DNA from: a bacterium | GTDB lineage: Bacteria; Myxococcota_A; Bradymonadia; UBA7976; UBA1532 | Length of the DNA stretch: 64,000 nucleotides | Direction of reading: 5' to 3' | Assembly: GCA_030426085.1 (NCBI GenBank) | Contig: JAUHYW010000045.1 | Span: forward strand, 1-64,000 | Shown here: in pieces, positions 49,374-58,883 of the stretch | Numbering within the stretch: the first letter of the stretch is position 1 | Layout: each line of letters starts with the position of its first letter | Notes under the pieces: model-generated | What the model saw: the letters and a program-made list of their open reading frames with translations, nothing else | Database searches by the model: none | Told to the model about the DNA's origin: nothing | Position numbers and translations under genes: made by a program

Positions 49374-50948
49374 ATGGGCCACACCACGGGCGAGAAGAGC
49401 ACCGCGCAGACCCTCGACGACCACCAGATGCAGGACGCAGCCACCCGCGGCCAGCCGAACGCCTACCTCGCCGAGATGGGTCGGCAGGGGCAGGCCGATG
49501 AGCTGCGCGGGGCCACCCCCCGCTCGGGGCAGGCCGGCGATCTGCGCGACATGGGGCGGCGGGGACAGAGCGAAGAGCTGCGCCGTTCGAGCCAGGAGAC
49601 CGTCGCCCGCCAGGGCATCGCCGGATCAGGGGGGCGGCTGCCCCACGCCGACCGGATCCAGCGGGCGTTCGGCCGGCACGACGTGGGCGGTATCCAGGCC
49701 CACACCGACGACCGGGCGGCCGCGGCCAGCGACGCGCTCGGCGCCCGGGGCTACGCGATCGAGGGGCAGGTCGCGTTCGCCGGGGCCCCTGATCTCCACA
49801 CCGCGGCCCACGAGGCGGCCCACGTCATCCAGGGCGGCGGTGGGGTGCACATGAAGGGCAGCGGCCCCCGCGACGCCCACGAGGATCACGCCGACGCGGT
49901 GGCCGACGCGGTGGTGCGGGGCGAGTCGGCCGAGGGTCTGCTCGACGCCGGCCCGGGCGCGTCGGGGGCCACTGCCAAGGGCGTGCGCTTGCAGGAGGCC
50001 AACGCCGACACCGCCCAGGAGCAGGCCCCGGTCGTGACCGAGGAGCAGCCTCAGCCGCAGACTCAGACCGCCCCCAGCGGTGATCCGACCCCGGCCCAAC
50101 TCGCCGCCCGGCAGTCGGCGCTGGCCAACCTCACCGAGTTCGAGCGGCAGGTGGAGCGCCACTTCCGCTCGTGGCGGGTGGCGGCACGAAACGTCGGCTC
50201 GGCCTACGAATTGGCCGGCGACCGTCATACGAAGGCGATTGAAAGAGCGAACAGGGAGCAGGCGCTGACCGACGCCATCATGTTCGGGATCCTGACCGCC
50301 GCGTCGGCCGGTACGCTCTCCTGGCTCAGCACCGTGGTGCAGGGCCAGCGGGCTTCGGCGGGCGTCCTCTTCAACGCCCTCGAAGATGCGACTCAAGCCG
50401 GGGCCGGTGAGGGCATCGATGCCTACCAGGGCGCGGTGGCGCCGTCGGCCACGCCGGTCGCGGCAGGTCCGCTGGGCTACCAGAACAGCCTGCTCAACCA
50501 CCTGGACGAGCTGATGAACAACGTCAGCACCCACTTCTCCGGGGTACAACGAGGCATGATGGGGCAGTCGTGGGGCTTCTGGGACAGCTTCGACCCTTCG
50601 GCCCAGGCCAGCGCCCATGCGGCATGGATGTCCTCGTCACCGCTCTCTCGCCCGCCTGAAGTGCCGTCGACCGAGGCGATGGCCGATTCGCTCGAGGTCG
50701 ATATGTGGGCGTCGTGGGCCCCGCAGTTGCACTCGACGTCGATCGTGGAATCCCCCTGTATGGGCACCACCCGCGAGATCGATGAGTACAGCAGCCCGGG
50801 CAGCGCGGTCGAGCAGCGGCTGACCGCCCTCGGTATCACTGCGGCGGCGGGTATCGGCGACTTCGGTATCTGGACCAGCAGCGCCGAGATCCGAGCCCTC
50901 ATCGCCTGGGCCGGCACCCACCAGCCGCGGCGGCTGCTCGATTTGTGA
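49374..50948 (+). CDS. DUF4157 (eCIS-associated) protein, candidate cargo/toxin
   Basis: 524 residues; GGAG 6 nt before the ATG. Residues ~25-75 have repeated MGRxGQxxELR phrases. Residues ~88-190 are a DUF4157 domain: [35 protein letters not shown] with HEAAH at 146-150, and [15 protein letters not shown]. This domain marks proteins linked to extracellular contractile injection systems (eCIS) and may be a leader or protease. After a Gln/Pro linker comes a helical domain with a hydrophobic stretch ([18 protein letters not shown]), then a C-terminal region without known homologues to my eye. Its stop overlaps the PLP-enzyme gene by 4 nt. Confidence 0.85.
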   Translation: MGHTTGEKSTAQTLDDHQMQDAATRGQPNAYLAEMGRQGQADELRGATPRSGQAGDLRDMGRRGQSEELRRSSQETVARQGIAGSGGRLPHADRIQRAFGRHDVGGIQAHTDDRAAAASDALGARGYAIEGQVAFAGAPDLHTAAHEAAHVIQGGGGVHMKGSGPRDAHEDHADAVADAVVRGESAEGLLDAGPGASGATAKGVRLQEANADTAQEQAPVVTEEQPQPQTQTAPSGDPTPAQLAARQSALANLTEFERQVERHFRSWRVAARNVGSAYELAGDRHTKAIERANREQALTDAIMFGILTAASAGTLSWLSTVVQGQRASAGVLFNALEDATQAGAGEGIDAYQGAVAPSATPVAAGPLGYQNSLLNHLDELMNNVSTHFSGVQRGMMGQSWGFWDSFDPSAQASAHAAWMSSSPLSRPPEVPSTEAMADSLEVDMWASWAPQLHSTSIVESPCMGTTREIDEYSSPGSAVEQRLTALGITAAAGIGDFGIWTSSAEIRALIAWAGTHQPRRLLDL

Positions 50949-52459
50949 GCGATCGGGCGCCGCCCCTCGACATCCTGAGACCGACCCTCGCCGCCGCGAG
51001 CGACGCCCTGGCCGACCAGAGCCTGCCCTGGCCCCCGCGCGGCCCGCGCGACGTGCGCGCAGCGGCCCGGGTCGACGAGCCCGACGCCGTGCGGGCCATC
51101 TCCCGCTACGATCGCCTGGAGACCGCCGCCGGGATCTGGCGTGATCTCGACCGGGTCCAGCGCCGCATCGACTTCGGCGACCCCGACCCGCTGCTCGACG
51201 ACCTGCGCGCCGCCGCCCGACGCGCGCGCGATGGCCTCGCCGCCCAAGGCGACTGGCGCACCCCCTCCCCCGACATGCTGCGGGCCGCCCGGATGGCATA
51301 CCGCCGCCTCGTCAAGCTCATGGCCTCGGTCATGACACTCGATGACTGGCAGTCCCCGGCGGGTACCACGCTCGGGCACCACATCTATCACCGGCAGCGG
51401 GTCCCCTTCTCGGCCCGCATGGCCGACGCCTTCGCCCACCGGGAGCCCGCGCCCCCGGGCTCTACCCGACACGCGTTCTTCTTCGGCAGCTTCATGGGTG
51501 GCTTCGCCGCTTGGCTCCAGGCGCTGGGCCCCGCGCCGCGCACCGTGCTGGCCGACACCCGGCTGTACTTCGAATGCGCCGCGGCCCTGGAGGCCGCCGC
51601 CGACGCCCGGGGCTGGACGATCCATCGGATCCCGGCGCAGGTCGACGCGCTCGACGCCGCGCTGGGCCGCCACCCGGCGGACGTCATCCTGCTCGACGTC
51701 GCCCCGAACCACCCGGGCACGCCGCTGGCCGACGTCCCCCGTCTGCTGGCCGCGCTGCGGGCCCGCCCGGTCCCTGCGACGCGACACATCCTGCTCGATC
51801 ACAGCCTCCTGGGCCCGGTCTTCGACGCCGCCGCCGCCCTGGCCGATCCCCCGGCCCCCCGCGATCGGATCACGCTCGCCCGCAGCCTCCAGAAGTTCGA
51901 CACGGCCCACTCCGATCTGGTGAGCGGGGGCTACCTCCGGGTGTTCGGCGCGGCGGATGATCCGGGGATCGACCGCTTCGCCGCTCGCATGCGAGAGGCC
52001 ACCGCGCGGCTCGGCGTCGGCCTGCCGACCCACTCCGCGTGGCACATCCACGCGCCCGATCGGCCCCGGGCGGTGGCGATCCGGGCCCGCGCACTGCGCA
52101 ACGGGCACGCCATGGCCGCCCGGCTGAATGCCAGCGGCCAGCCCTTCACGGCGTATCCCCCGCCCTGCACCGACGCGGATGCCTTCACCGGACCCACCGC
52201 CGGCATGGGGCCGCCCCTCTTCTTCATCGAGGTCGGGGCCGACCACACCGCCGCATGGGAGGCGCGCCTGCCGACCCTGACCTCGACGATCGCGACCGGC
52301 GCCAGCTTCGGCTTCCACGAGACCCGGCTGGGCTGGTGGGCGGCCGACGGGCGGGGCGCGATCCGGGTCGCGCTGGGGCAGGAGCCGCTGGACGAGGCCC
52401 GCGCCCTGGCCGACCGGCTGGCGGACGACCTGCGCCGGTGGCACGCCGCGGTGGGCTGA
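50945..52459 (+). CDS. PLP-dependent fold-type I enzyme (Cys/Met-metabolism-like)
   Basis: 504 residues from a GTG overlapping the previous stop (GTGA). The core resembles cystathionine gamma-synthase/lyase enzymes: [18 protein letters not shown] glycine-rich region, [32 protein letters not shown] in place of the usual DNTFxTP strand, and [19 protein letters not shown], in which Lys317 aligns with the Schiff-base lysine before HSD. The C-terminal part ([30 protein letters not shown]) fits too. An N-terminal helical extension of ~150 residues is unusual. Coupling to a DUF4157 protein suggests modification or immunity-like partnership (inference). Activity is unproven. Confidence 0.65.
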   Translation: MSDRAPPLDILRPTLAAASDALADQSLPWPPRGPRDVRAAARVDEPDAVRAISRYDRLETAAGIWRDLDRVQRRIDFGDPDPLLDDLRAAARRARDGLAAQGDWRTPSPDMLRAARMAYRRLVKLMASVMTLDDWQSPAGTTLGHHIYHRQRVPFSARMADAFAHREPAPPGSTRHAFFFGSFMGGFAAWLQALGPAPRTVLADTRLYFECAAALEAAADARGWTIHRIPAQVDALDAALGRHPADVILLDVAPNHPGTPLADVPRLLAALRARPVPATRHILLDHSLLGPVFDAAAALADPPAPRDRITLARSLQKFDTAHSDLVSGGYLRVFGAADDPGIDRFAARMREATARLGVGLPTHSAWHIHAPDRPRAVAIRARALRNGHAMAARLNASGQPFTAYPPPCTDADAFTGPTAGMGPPLFFIEVGADHTAAWEARLPTLTSTIATGASFGFHETRLGWWAADGRGAIRVALGQEPLDEARALADRLADDLRRWHAAVG

Positions 52460-52462
52460 GCC

Positions 52463-54220
52463 CTACCGCCCGAAGCGCACCAGCCGCCCCGGCCGGGCGC
52501 CGGTCAGCGCGCCGCCCTCGGCGATCACCTGCCCCGCCACCAGCGTCGCCCGGTAGCCCTCGGCGTGCTGCATCAGCCGCTTGCTGCCCGCGGGCAGATC
52601 GGCGACGAGCCGGGGCGACTTCAGCGACAGGCGGTCGAAGTCGATGATGTTGAGATCGGCCCGGGCCCCCAGCGCCAGCGTGCCCCGGTCGGTCAGCCCG
52701 ATGAAGCGCGCCGTGTCGTGGGTCTGCATCTGCACCAGCCGCTCCAGCGGGATGCGCCCCTCGGGCCGATCGCGGCCCCAGTGGCTCAGCAAGAAGGTCG
52801 GGAAGGTCGCGTCGCAGATCGTGCCGACGTGGGCCCCGCCGTCGCTCAGCCCGGGCAGGCTCAGCGGGTGGGTCAGCATGGTGCGCACGTTGTCCAGGCT
52901 GAAGTCGGTGTAGTTGTAGATCGGGAAGTACAGCAGCCGCTCGCCGTCCTCCTCGAGCAGCGCGTCGTACATTGTCTCGAGGCACGAGCGCCCGGTGCGC
53001 TGGGCCTCTTGGAACAGGCTGTCCTCGACCTTCGGCTCGTAGTCGGGCACCTCGCCCAGCCGGAAGAACCGCACCGCCACGAACTCGATCATCTGCAAGA
53101 GCAGATCGGCCAGCGGCGGGATGGCGCTGCCATCTCCGGCGACCTTGTCGCTCTTCTCGCTCAGGATGCGAGCCCGGAACTCGGGCGTGCGCATCGTCGC
53201 CACCCGCTCGGCGAGCGGCAGGTGGTGGATGCGCTTGTACGAGGGGAAGCCGATGAACGGGTGGAAGGTCGCCTCGAGCCCCAGGATCACCCCGATGCCC
53301 CGAGGGGCGACCTGCATGCGCACCGTGTGCCCCTTGGCGTTGGCCGCCTCGGTGCGGGCGATGATCTGCCGCCACTGGTCGCGGGCCTGATCCCGCTGCA
53401 TCGTCGAGATCGACAGCGGGCGCCCGCCGGCGTGGGCCACCATGGCCTCGAGCAGGTCGTACTCCGGGTCGAAGCGCTTCGGATCGACCATCATGTCGAA
53501 GTCGCTGACCGCCTGGAGCACCCCGTGGTCCAGGCCGACGAAGGCCTGCGCCAGCCCGATCAACTCCCGCTCGCTGGCCTCGGAGGCGGGGGTCGGCTTG
53601 CCGTCGTTGTTGCGGTGGTTGTCGGTGCGCCCGGTGCTGAACCCCGCCGCACCGGCCTCGAGCGCCGCCCGCAGCGCCTTCTGCATCGCCTCGACGTCGG
53701 CCGCGGTCGACGGCCCGTCGGCCACCGCCCGCTCGCCCATGACATACATCCGCAGCGCGTCGTGGGGCACCATCGCGCCGAAGTCGATGGCATGGGGGAA
53801 GTCATCGATGGCATTCATGTATTCGGGGAACGACTCCCAGCGCCACTCGATGCCTTCGGCGAGCGCGCTGCCCGGGATGTCTTCGACCCCCTCCATCAGC
53901 GCGATGAGCGCGTCGTGGGCGTCGGCCCGCACCGGGGCGAAGCCGACCCCGCACGATCCCATGATGGCGGTGGTCACGCCGTGGATGCTCGACGGCGCCA
54001 GATCGGGGTCCCACGAGACCTGCCCGTCGTAGTGGGTGTGGATGTCGACGAAGCCGGGGGTGACGATGGCCCCCTCGGCGTCGAGGGTGCGCTTCGCCGG
54101 GCCGTCGACCGCGCCGAGGGCGGTGATGCGGCCGTCGGTGATGCCGACGTCGCCCCGGTAGCGGGTCGCGCCGGTGCCGTCGACGAGGGTGCCGCCGGTG
54201 ATCTTGAGGTCGTAGGCCAT
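52463..54220 (-). CDS. N-acyl-D-amino-acid deacylase-type amidohydrolase
   Basis: 585 residues from the ATG at 54218-54220 (AGGAGG upstream). The fold is a metal-dependent TIM barrel with a beta-sandwich: [20 protein letters not shown], the first metal ligands in [28 protein letters not shown], and [13 protein letters not shown] with the catalytic Asp. This matches the D-aminoacylase group (COG3653), which removes N-acyl groups from D-amino acids. Whether that is the true substrate is uncertain, since the group is broad. It is cytoplasmic. The 3-hydroxyisobutyrate-dehydrogenase-like gene lies 63 nt upstream on the same strand. Confidence 0.88.
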   Translation of the reverse strand: MAYDLKITGGTLVDGTGATRYRGDVGITDGRITALGAVDGPAKRTLDAEGAIVTPGFVDIHTHYDGQVSWDPDLAPSSIHGVTTAIMGSCGVGFAPVRADAHDALIALMEGVEDIPGSALAEGIEWRWESFPEYMNAIDDFPHAIDFGAMVPHDALRMYVMGERAVADGPSTAADVEAMQKALRAALEAGAAGFSTGRTDNHRNNDGKPTPASEASERELIGLAQAFVGLDHGVLQAVSDFDMMVDPKRFDPEYDLLEAMVAHAGGRPLSISTMQRDQARDQWRQIIARTEAANAKGHTVRMQVAPRGIGVILGLEATFHPFIGFPSYKRIHHLPLAERVATMRTPEFRARILSEKSDKVAGDGSAIPPLADLLLQMIEFVAVRFFRLGEVPDYEPKVEDSLFQEAQRTGRSCLETMYDALLEEDGERLLYFPIYNYTDFSLDNVRTMLTHPLSLPGLSDGGAHVGTICDATFPTFLLSHWGRDRPEGRIPLERLVQMQTHDTARFIGLTDRGTLALGARADLNIIDFDRLSLKSPRLVADLPAGSKRLMQHAEGYRATLVAGQVIAEGGALTGARPGRLVRFGR

Positions 54221-54283
54221 GGGAGTCCTCCTGCCGATCGCGGGCGCCACCATACCCGAAGTCGGGCGGCCGATCAGGGGGCT

Positions 54284-55159
54284 TCACCCGTCGGCGTCGG
54301 CCTTGCCCCGAACGGCGTCGGCGGCGCCGAGCACCGCCAGATCGAAGCCGCCCAGCCCGGCCCCGATCAGGGCGTCCATCCGGGCGGCGAGGCTCGGCAG
54401 CACCGCCGCGGCGCCGTCGCCGGCGGTCGCCTGCATCAAGCCGACGTCCTTGCGGGCCATGCGCAGCGACCAGAAGGTCTCGTCCAGCTCGCCCCGGGCC
54501 ATGCGCCCGCCCCGCCCGCTCACCGCGACCCGGGGGTCGAGCACCTCGAACACCGCGTGGCACTGCTCGGCGGTCAGCCCCCGCGCCCGCCCCACCGCGA
54601 ACCCGTCGGCCAGCGCTCCGATCGCCGAGACGATGTAGCAGTTGCCCACCAGCTTGAGCGTGGCCGCCGCGTCGGGCTCGGCGCCGACGTAGCGCACGGC
54701 GCCGGTCATCGGATCGAGGTGCGGCTTGCAGCGGTCGAACAGCGCCACCGGGCCGGCGACGAGCATGCTGCCCTTCATCTCGAGGCAGGCGGTGGGCGAC
54801 ATGAAGACCGGCGCGTGCAGGAACGCCACCCCCGCGTCGTGGCAGCGGCGGGCCCGGGCGGCGGTGGCCTCGGGCAGCGTGGTCGAGTGATCGATCAACG
54901 CCGCGTGCTCGGCGACGGCGTGCCCGATGGCGGCGTGCACCGCGTCGACGGCGGCGTCGGCCGACAGCGCGGTGTGCACCAGCCGAGCCTGACCGGCGGC
55001 CTCGGCGGCGCCGTGGGCGACAGCGGCGCCCAGCGCGGCGAGGGGGGCGGTCTTCGCCGGATCGCGATTCCAGACGATGATCCGCTCGTCGCGGGCGAGC
55101 GCGGCGCGGGCCATGGCGCCGCCGATGAGGCCGCAGCCGAGGAATGCGCGGTCGTACAT
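54284..55159 (-). CDS. 3-hydroxyisobutyrate dehydrogenase-like NAD(P) oxidoreductase
   Basis: 291 residues from the ATG at 55157-55159 (CAGGAG upstream). Rossmann motif AFLGCGLIGGAMARAAL at the N-terminus, IIVWNRDPAKTAPLA, the substrate region LHAPVFMSPTACLEMKG, and LKLVGNCYIVSAIGALADG, which has the catalytic Lys and the following Asn. Members reduce or oxidise beta-hydroxyacids such as 3-hydroxyisobutyrate or tartronate semialdehyde. The substrate is not deducible. It shares a strand with the amidohydrolase and could feed the same catabolic route. Confidence 0.88.
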   Translation of the reverse strand: MYDRAFLGCGLIGGAMARAALARDERIIVWNRDPAKTAPLAALGAAVAHGAAEAAGQARLVHTALSADAAVDAVHAAIGHAVAEHAALIDHSTTLPEATAARARRCHDAGVAFLHAPVFMSPTACLEMKGSMLVAGPVALFDRCKPHLDPMTGAVRYVGAEPDAAATLKLVGNCYIVSAIGALADGFAVGRARGLTAEQCHAVFEVLDPRVAVSGRGGRMARGELDETFWSLRMARKDVGLMQATAGDGAAAVLPSLAARMDALIGAGLGGFDLAVLGAADAVRGKADADG

Positions 55160-55275
55160 GAGTCTCCTGACATGTCGTGGTGACGGGGCACGATAGCACG
55201 GCGTCCGGCCGCGCCCTCGACAGCCGCCCGGCCCCATGCGATGACGAAGCTCCAGCCACCCGTGGGAGAGCCGCC

Positions 55276-55995
55276 GTGTTCCACCCGCCCCCCGGCCTCA
55301 CGGCCGCCTTCGTCGCCCTGACCACGGCCCTCGTCGCCGCCGACCTCTACTGCGTCCGCCGGGCCGCCCCCGGCGACCGCCGCCGGCGGTGGACGGTGAT
55401 CGGCGGGCTCGCCGCCGCAGTCTGGCTGGCCGGGCACGCCGGCCTCGCCGCGTCCGGCGTGCTCGAAGGCGATCGGCTGCCGCCCCCGGTCCTGTTCTAC
55501 CTCGGCGCCACGGTCCTGATCGGCGTCGCCGTCGCCGCCTCGCCCGTCGGTCGCCGCCTCGCAGCGCTGCCCCTCGGCCTGCTCGTGGGCCTGCACGCCT
55601 TCCGCCTGCCGCTCGAGATGATCCTGCACGGGCTGTACAGCGCGGGCGACCTGCCGGTGCAGATGACGTGGAGCGGCTACAACTTCGACGTCGTCACCGG
55701 CGCGAGCGCCGCGGCCCTGGGTCTGTTCGCGCTGCGCCGGCCGCTGCCCCGCGCCGCGGCGTGGGCCTTCAACCTGCTGGGATCGGCGCTGCTGCTCACC
55801 GTCGTCGCGATCGCGGTGACCAGCGCGCCGACGCCGCTGCGGCAGTTCACGAACGATCCTCCCGTGCTGCTGCCGTTCCACCCGCCGTTCAACTGGATCG
55901 TCGGGGTGCACGTCTGGACCGCGCTCGTCGGCCACATCGTGCTCTTCAGAGCCCTCGCCGCCGGATCCCGGACGGAGCCCGGATCCGGCAATTGA
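55276..55995 (+). CDS. integral membrane protein, function unknown
   Basis: I choose GTG 55276 (GGGAGAG site) over the ATG at 55177, whose extra residues are polar, giving 239 residues. Six or seven membrane helices are visible (LTAAFVALTTALVAADLYC, VIGGLAAAVWLAGHAGLAA, VLFYLGATVLIGVAVAASP, AAAWAFNLLGSALLLTVVAI and others). The phrase HAFRLPLEMILHGLYSAGDL is distinctive, and I believe I have seen it in uncharacterised membrane proteins only. No function can be read. Confidence 0.65.
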   Translation: MFHPPPGLTAAFVALTTALVAADLYCVRRAAPGDRRRRWTVIGGLAAAVWLAGHAGLAASGVLEGDRLPPPVLFYLGATVLIGVAVAASPVGRRLAALPLGLLVGLHAFRLPLEMILHGLYSAGDLPVQMTWSGYNFDVVTGASAAALGLFALRRPLPRAAAWAFNLLGSALLLTVVAIAVTSAPTPLRQFTNDPPVLLPFHPPFNWIVGVHVWTALVGHIVLFRALAAGSRTEPGSGN

Positions 55996-56043
55996 GCGGG
56001 GCGCCCGCCCATGGCACGGTGCCCGCTGACCGGAGGAGACGAC

Positions 56044-56817
56044 ATGGACCACCCCAATGGGCGCTTCGTGCGCCACGACCTGATGACGACCGACCCCGAC
56101 GCCAGCGTGGCGTTCTACAGCGCGCTCTTCGGCTGGACGCCGCGCGCGATCAGCATCGAGGGCTTCCCGGCTCGGGTGTGGCTCAGCGGCGGCGAGCGCA
56201 TCGGGGCCCAGATCACGCTGCGCGAGCCGCAGATCCCGCCCCACTGGCAGGCGATGGTCGCCGTCGAGGACGTGCGCGCGGTCTGCGCGCGGGCCGAGTC
56301 GCGGGGCTTCACCATCCTCGAGCGGCCGCTGAAGATCCCCGGGCAGGGCACCTTCACGGTCATGGCCGACCCCCGCAGCGGGCTGATCGCGGCGATGCAG
56401 CCCGAGGATCCCGCGTCGGTGCCCGAGCGGACGATGCCGCCGGTAGGCCAGTTCTGCTGGTGCCAGTTGATCACCCGCGACGCCGAGGCGGCCCTGGCCG
56501 ACTACGAGGCGGTGTTCGGGTGGCACAGCGAGGCGATGCCCGATCAGAAGGACCCGGTGTGGGTCGTCGGCGTGGGCGAGGGGCCGCAGAACGCGGTGGG
56601 CTCGATCATGCAGAATCCGGGCGAGATCCAGCCCGGCGAGCGCGACGCCTGGATGGGCTACGTCGCGGTCGAGGACTGTGCGGCGTCGGCGGCGAAGGCG
56701 GTCGAGCTGGGCGCCGAGCAGCGGGTCGCGCCGACCGCGATCCCGGGGATGGGTACGTTCGCGGTGCTGAGTGATCCCACCGGGGCGGTGTTCGCGATCT
56801 GGCAGAACGAGGGCTGA
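56044..56817 (+). CDS. VOC (glyoxalase/bleomycin-resistance) protein, two domains
   Basis: 257 residues from the ATG at 56044 (GGAGGAG upstream). Two tandem VOC modules: FVRHDLMTTDPDASVAFYSA, LFGWTP, MADPRSGLIAAMQP for the first; FCWCQLITRDAEAALADYEA, VFGWHS, VLSDPTGAVFAIWQ for the second. Such proteins are often called 27-kDa antigen or CFP30B-like and may bind a metal and a small ligand. The usual glyoxalase metal ligands are only partly present. It stands alone, 60 nt before a convergent lipoprotein gene. Confidence 0.88.
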   Translation: MDHPNGRFVRHDLMTTDPDASVAFYSALFGWTPRAISIEGFPARVWLSGGERIGAQITLREPQIPPHWQAMVAVEDVRAVCARAESRGFTILERPLKIPGQGTFTVMADPRSGLIAAMQPEDPASVPERTMPPVGQFCWCQLITRDAEAALADYEAVFGWHSEAMPDQKDPVWVVGVGEGPQNAVGSIMQNPGEIQPGERDAWMGYVAVEDCAASAAKAVELGAEQRVAPTAIPGMGTFAVLSDPTGAVFAIWQNEG

Positions 56818-56877
56818 CGGGGCTCAGCAGGCCTCCGACCGGTATTGGCTCCGTGCGCCGGACCGGCGGTGCGGCCC

Positions 56878-57936
56878 TCACTCACACGCCAACGGCCGGC
56901 AGTCGGGGCAACTCACCGGGGGTCCGGCAAGAGCGACCGTCTCGACCGTGAACCCGAATCCTATGCGCCACGCGTCGGGCATCCCATCATCGTCCAGATC
57001 GACGACCTCATCCGGTGGAGCGTCCCGGAGCGGGCGTTCTTCGCGCAGGACGTCGCCCAGAGTGCGACCCCCGAATTCGAGCGCGTTCGCAGCCGCCTCG
57101 GTCACGATCCACTCGATGCGATTGGCCGGACCGCTCCTCACCCACAGGTTGCCGGGGTTGAACGCCAGGTCGAACTCGAGGGACACCGCCGCGGTGAACG
57201 GCGTGTAGGCGCATTCGTCCGGAGGCGGGTAGCCGGCGCTGCGCAGCAGCAACGTCAGCGGTCGCTGCGCAGAGTCGGCGGAGAGCCGACACGTCGAGAC
57301 ATCATCACACACCCATCCCTCGTATCCGTCGAGTTCATAGACCGGAAATGACTGGATCTGTCGATATTGTTTGATGACCTGCCCCGCCTCGTTCTCCCTC
57401 TCTCTGGTCCGCTGTCCCTGAACGAGGTGGATCACATCGGGCTCGGAATGCAACAGCAGGTGCAGCTCTCCTCGGCTGATGGCGGATAGAAGCATCAGCC
57501 TCAGCGCCTCCGTTGCCTGCCCCCCCGGCCAGCCGCCGCCCACGTTCGTGACCCTCAACGCCCAGCGGGTCGGATCGACGATGCAGCGGCCGGTCGGTAC
57601 CTCGCATTCGAGCCAGTTGAGATCCGAGCCGCAGTCCGCATCCGTGACACATGCGGCAACGAGGGGCGGGGGTGGGTCCAATGGCGGGGAGCGGTCGCGG
57701 GCGGGTCTGTCACCAGGGGCGTCATGTCTACCCGAACCGGAGGCACCGGTGCCGGGGCTCGCTGGGGCCGCGTCGCCTGGTGAGCCACCGTCCACAGGCC
57801 CCTGATCCGATATCCGTGGGTCCCCGTCGGACGGCTCGTCGGCACCTCCCGGTGGCAGCGGTGGAGCGGGCTGACAACTCCACGCAAGAGCTATCGCGAC
57901 ACCCGACAGAGTCTGCTTCCATGTTTTCGTGCGCAT
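56878..57936 (-). CDS. lipoprotein, function unknown
   Basis: 352 residues. N-terminal signal (SGVAIALAWSC), a Pro/Gly/Asp-rich linker to ~90, then a compact domain with CVTDADCGSDLNWLEC and a long beta-rich part. The C-terminus has VDLDDDGMPDAW, which resembles a single TSP3/EF-type calcium loop, and two C-P-D-C residues (PVSCPDCRPLACE). No family recognised. Its codon use seems a little less GC-extreme than its neighbours in the middle part (inference by eye). Convergent with the VOC gene. Confidence 0.65.
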   Translation of the reverse strand: MRTKTWKQTLSGVAIALAWSCQPAPPLPPGGADEPSDGDPRISDQGPVDGGSPGDAAPASPGTGASGSGRHDAPGDRPARDRSPPLDPPPPLVAACVTDADCGSDLNWLECEVPTGRCIVDPTRWALRVTNVGGGWPGGQATEALRLMLLSAISRGELHLLLHSEPDVIHLVQGQRTRERENEAGQVIKQYRQIQSFPVYELDGYEGWVCDDVSTCRLSADSAQRPLTLLLRSAGYPPPDECAYTPFTAAVSLEFDLAFNPGNLWVRSGPANRIEWIVTEAAANALEFGGRTLGDVLREERPLRDAPPDEVVDLDDDGMPDAWRIGFGFTVETVALAGPPVSCPDCRPLACE

Positions 57937-58145
57937 TGCACCTTCTCGCGATGGCCTCCGCGGGCCTTCGAGGGCGTGTCTTCTCGGTCTCGGCTACGGG
58001 CATCGTACCCGCGGGGGCCGCCTGATGCCATCGGAAGGAGTGGATGGACCCGCCCTGCGCAAGAGGCGACCGCGCTCGCCGGTGAAGCGCAGCCGACCTT
58101 ACCTGCGATCTACACGCTACATGCCTTGCCCGCCCAGGCACCCGC
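57937..58145. other. 209-bp intergenic region, nothing certain
   Basis: It lies between two leftward lipoprotein genes. I see a short ACGGG/CCCGC dyad near 57995-58015 and no open frame with a ribosome site. Probably it holds the promoter of the downstream lipoprotein gene. Confidence 0.4.
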
Positions 58146-58883
58146 TCAGCGCGCTTCGAGCGTCGCGGTCCGATCGGGTCCGAGCGTGATCACGAACGTC
58201 CCCGCCTGCGGCGGCCCGCCGGGCGCGCTCATGTCGGTCTGGAAGTGCACCGCCCCGCTGCCGTCCTCGGCCCGCTCGACCTTCACCGAGGGCGCCCGGG
58301 TCGGGCGGTGGCGGGGGCCGAAGCTCCAGATGAGGCGAGAGACGACCTCATCGATCGACATCTTCGGGCTGTCGCTCCACGCGCCGGCCTCGACGAACAG
58401 CCGCCCGAGCGGGCCCTTGGCGGTGAGCACATCACCGTCGGCGGTGGCCCAGCCCCGCTGCATCTTGTAGGGCGGGTCGCCCGCCTGCCCGCCTTCGAAC
58501 GCCCAGGCGTCCCCGATCCGGGGGTCGATCGTGTCCGCCCCGGCGGGCACCCTCCACCGCGCGGCGAGGCCTTCGGTCTTGGGCACGACGGCCACCGCGT
58601 CGGGGGCGGCGCCGGTCTTCTCGGCGATGTGGGCCACGTAGGCCGCGCGGGCCCTGTCGAAGTCGGTCATCGGGGTGCTCCGGGTGTCGGCCGGCGGAGG
58701 CGTCGGGGCGGCGCGCGGCGGGGGCGCCTTCGGGGCCTCGGCGGTCGGGGGCTCGGCGGTCGGGGGCTCGGCGGTCGGCTTCCCGGGCGGATCGCCGCGG
58801 CCGGTGGACGGGCAGCCGGCCAGGGCCAGCGCGGCGAGCAGCAGCGTCGGGGCCCGCAGAGATGTCATCGCTCGGCGGCTCAT
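58146..58883 (-). CDS. lipoprotein with Pro/Thr/Ala/Glu repeats, function unknown
   Basis: 245 residues. The start overlaps the DUF4157 gene stop (ATGA). Lipoprotein signal ([11 protein letters not shown]) and a linker with three TAEPP repeats lead to a globular domain of ~170 residues ([20 protein letters not shown] ... [18 protein letters not shown]). No family recognised. Tight coupling to the annexin-like/metalloprotease DUF4157 gene suggests a dedicated partner, for example an inhibitor or an export helper; this is inference. Confidence 0.72.
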   Translation of the reverse strand: MSRRAMTSLRAPTLLLAALALAGCPSTGRGDPPGKPTAEPPTAEPPTAEAPKAPPPRAAPTPPPADTRSTPMTDFDRARAAYVAHIAEKTGAAPDAVAVVPKTEGLAARWRVPAGADTIDPRIGDAWAFEGGQAGDPPYKMQRGWATADGDVLTAKGPLGRLFVEAGAWSDSPKMSIDEVVSRLIWSFGPRHRPTRAPSVKVERAEDGSGAVHFQTDMSAPGGPPQAGTFVITLGPDRTATLEAR

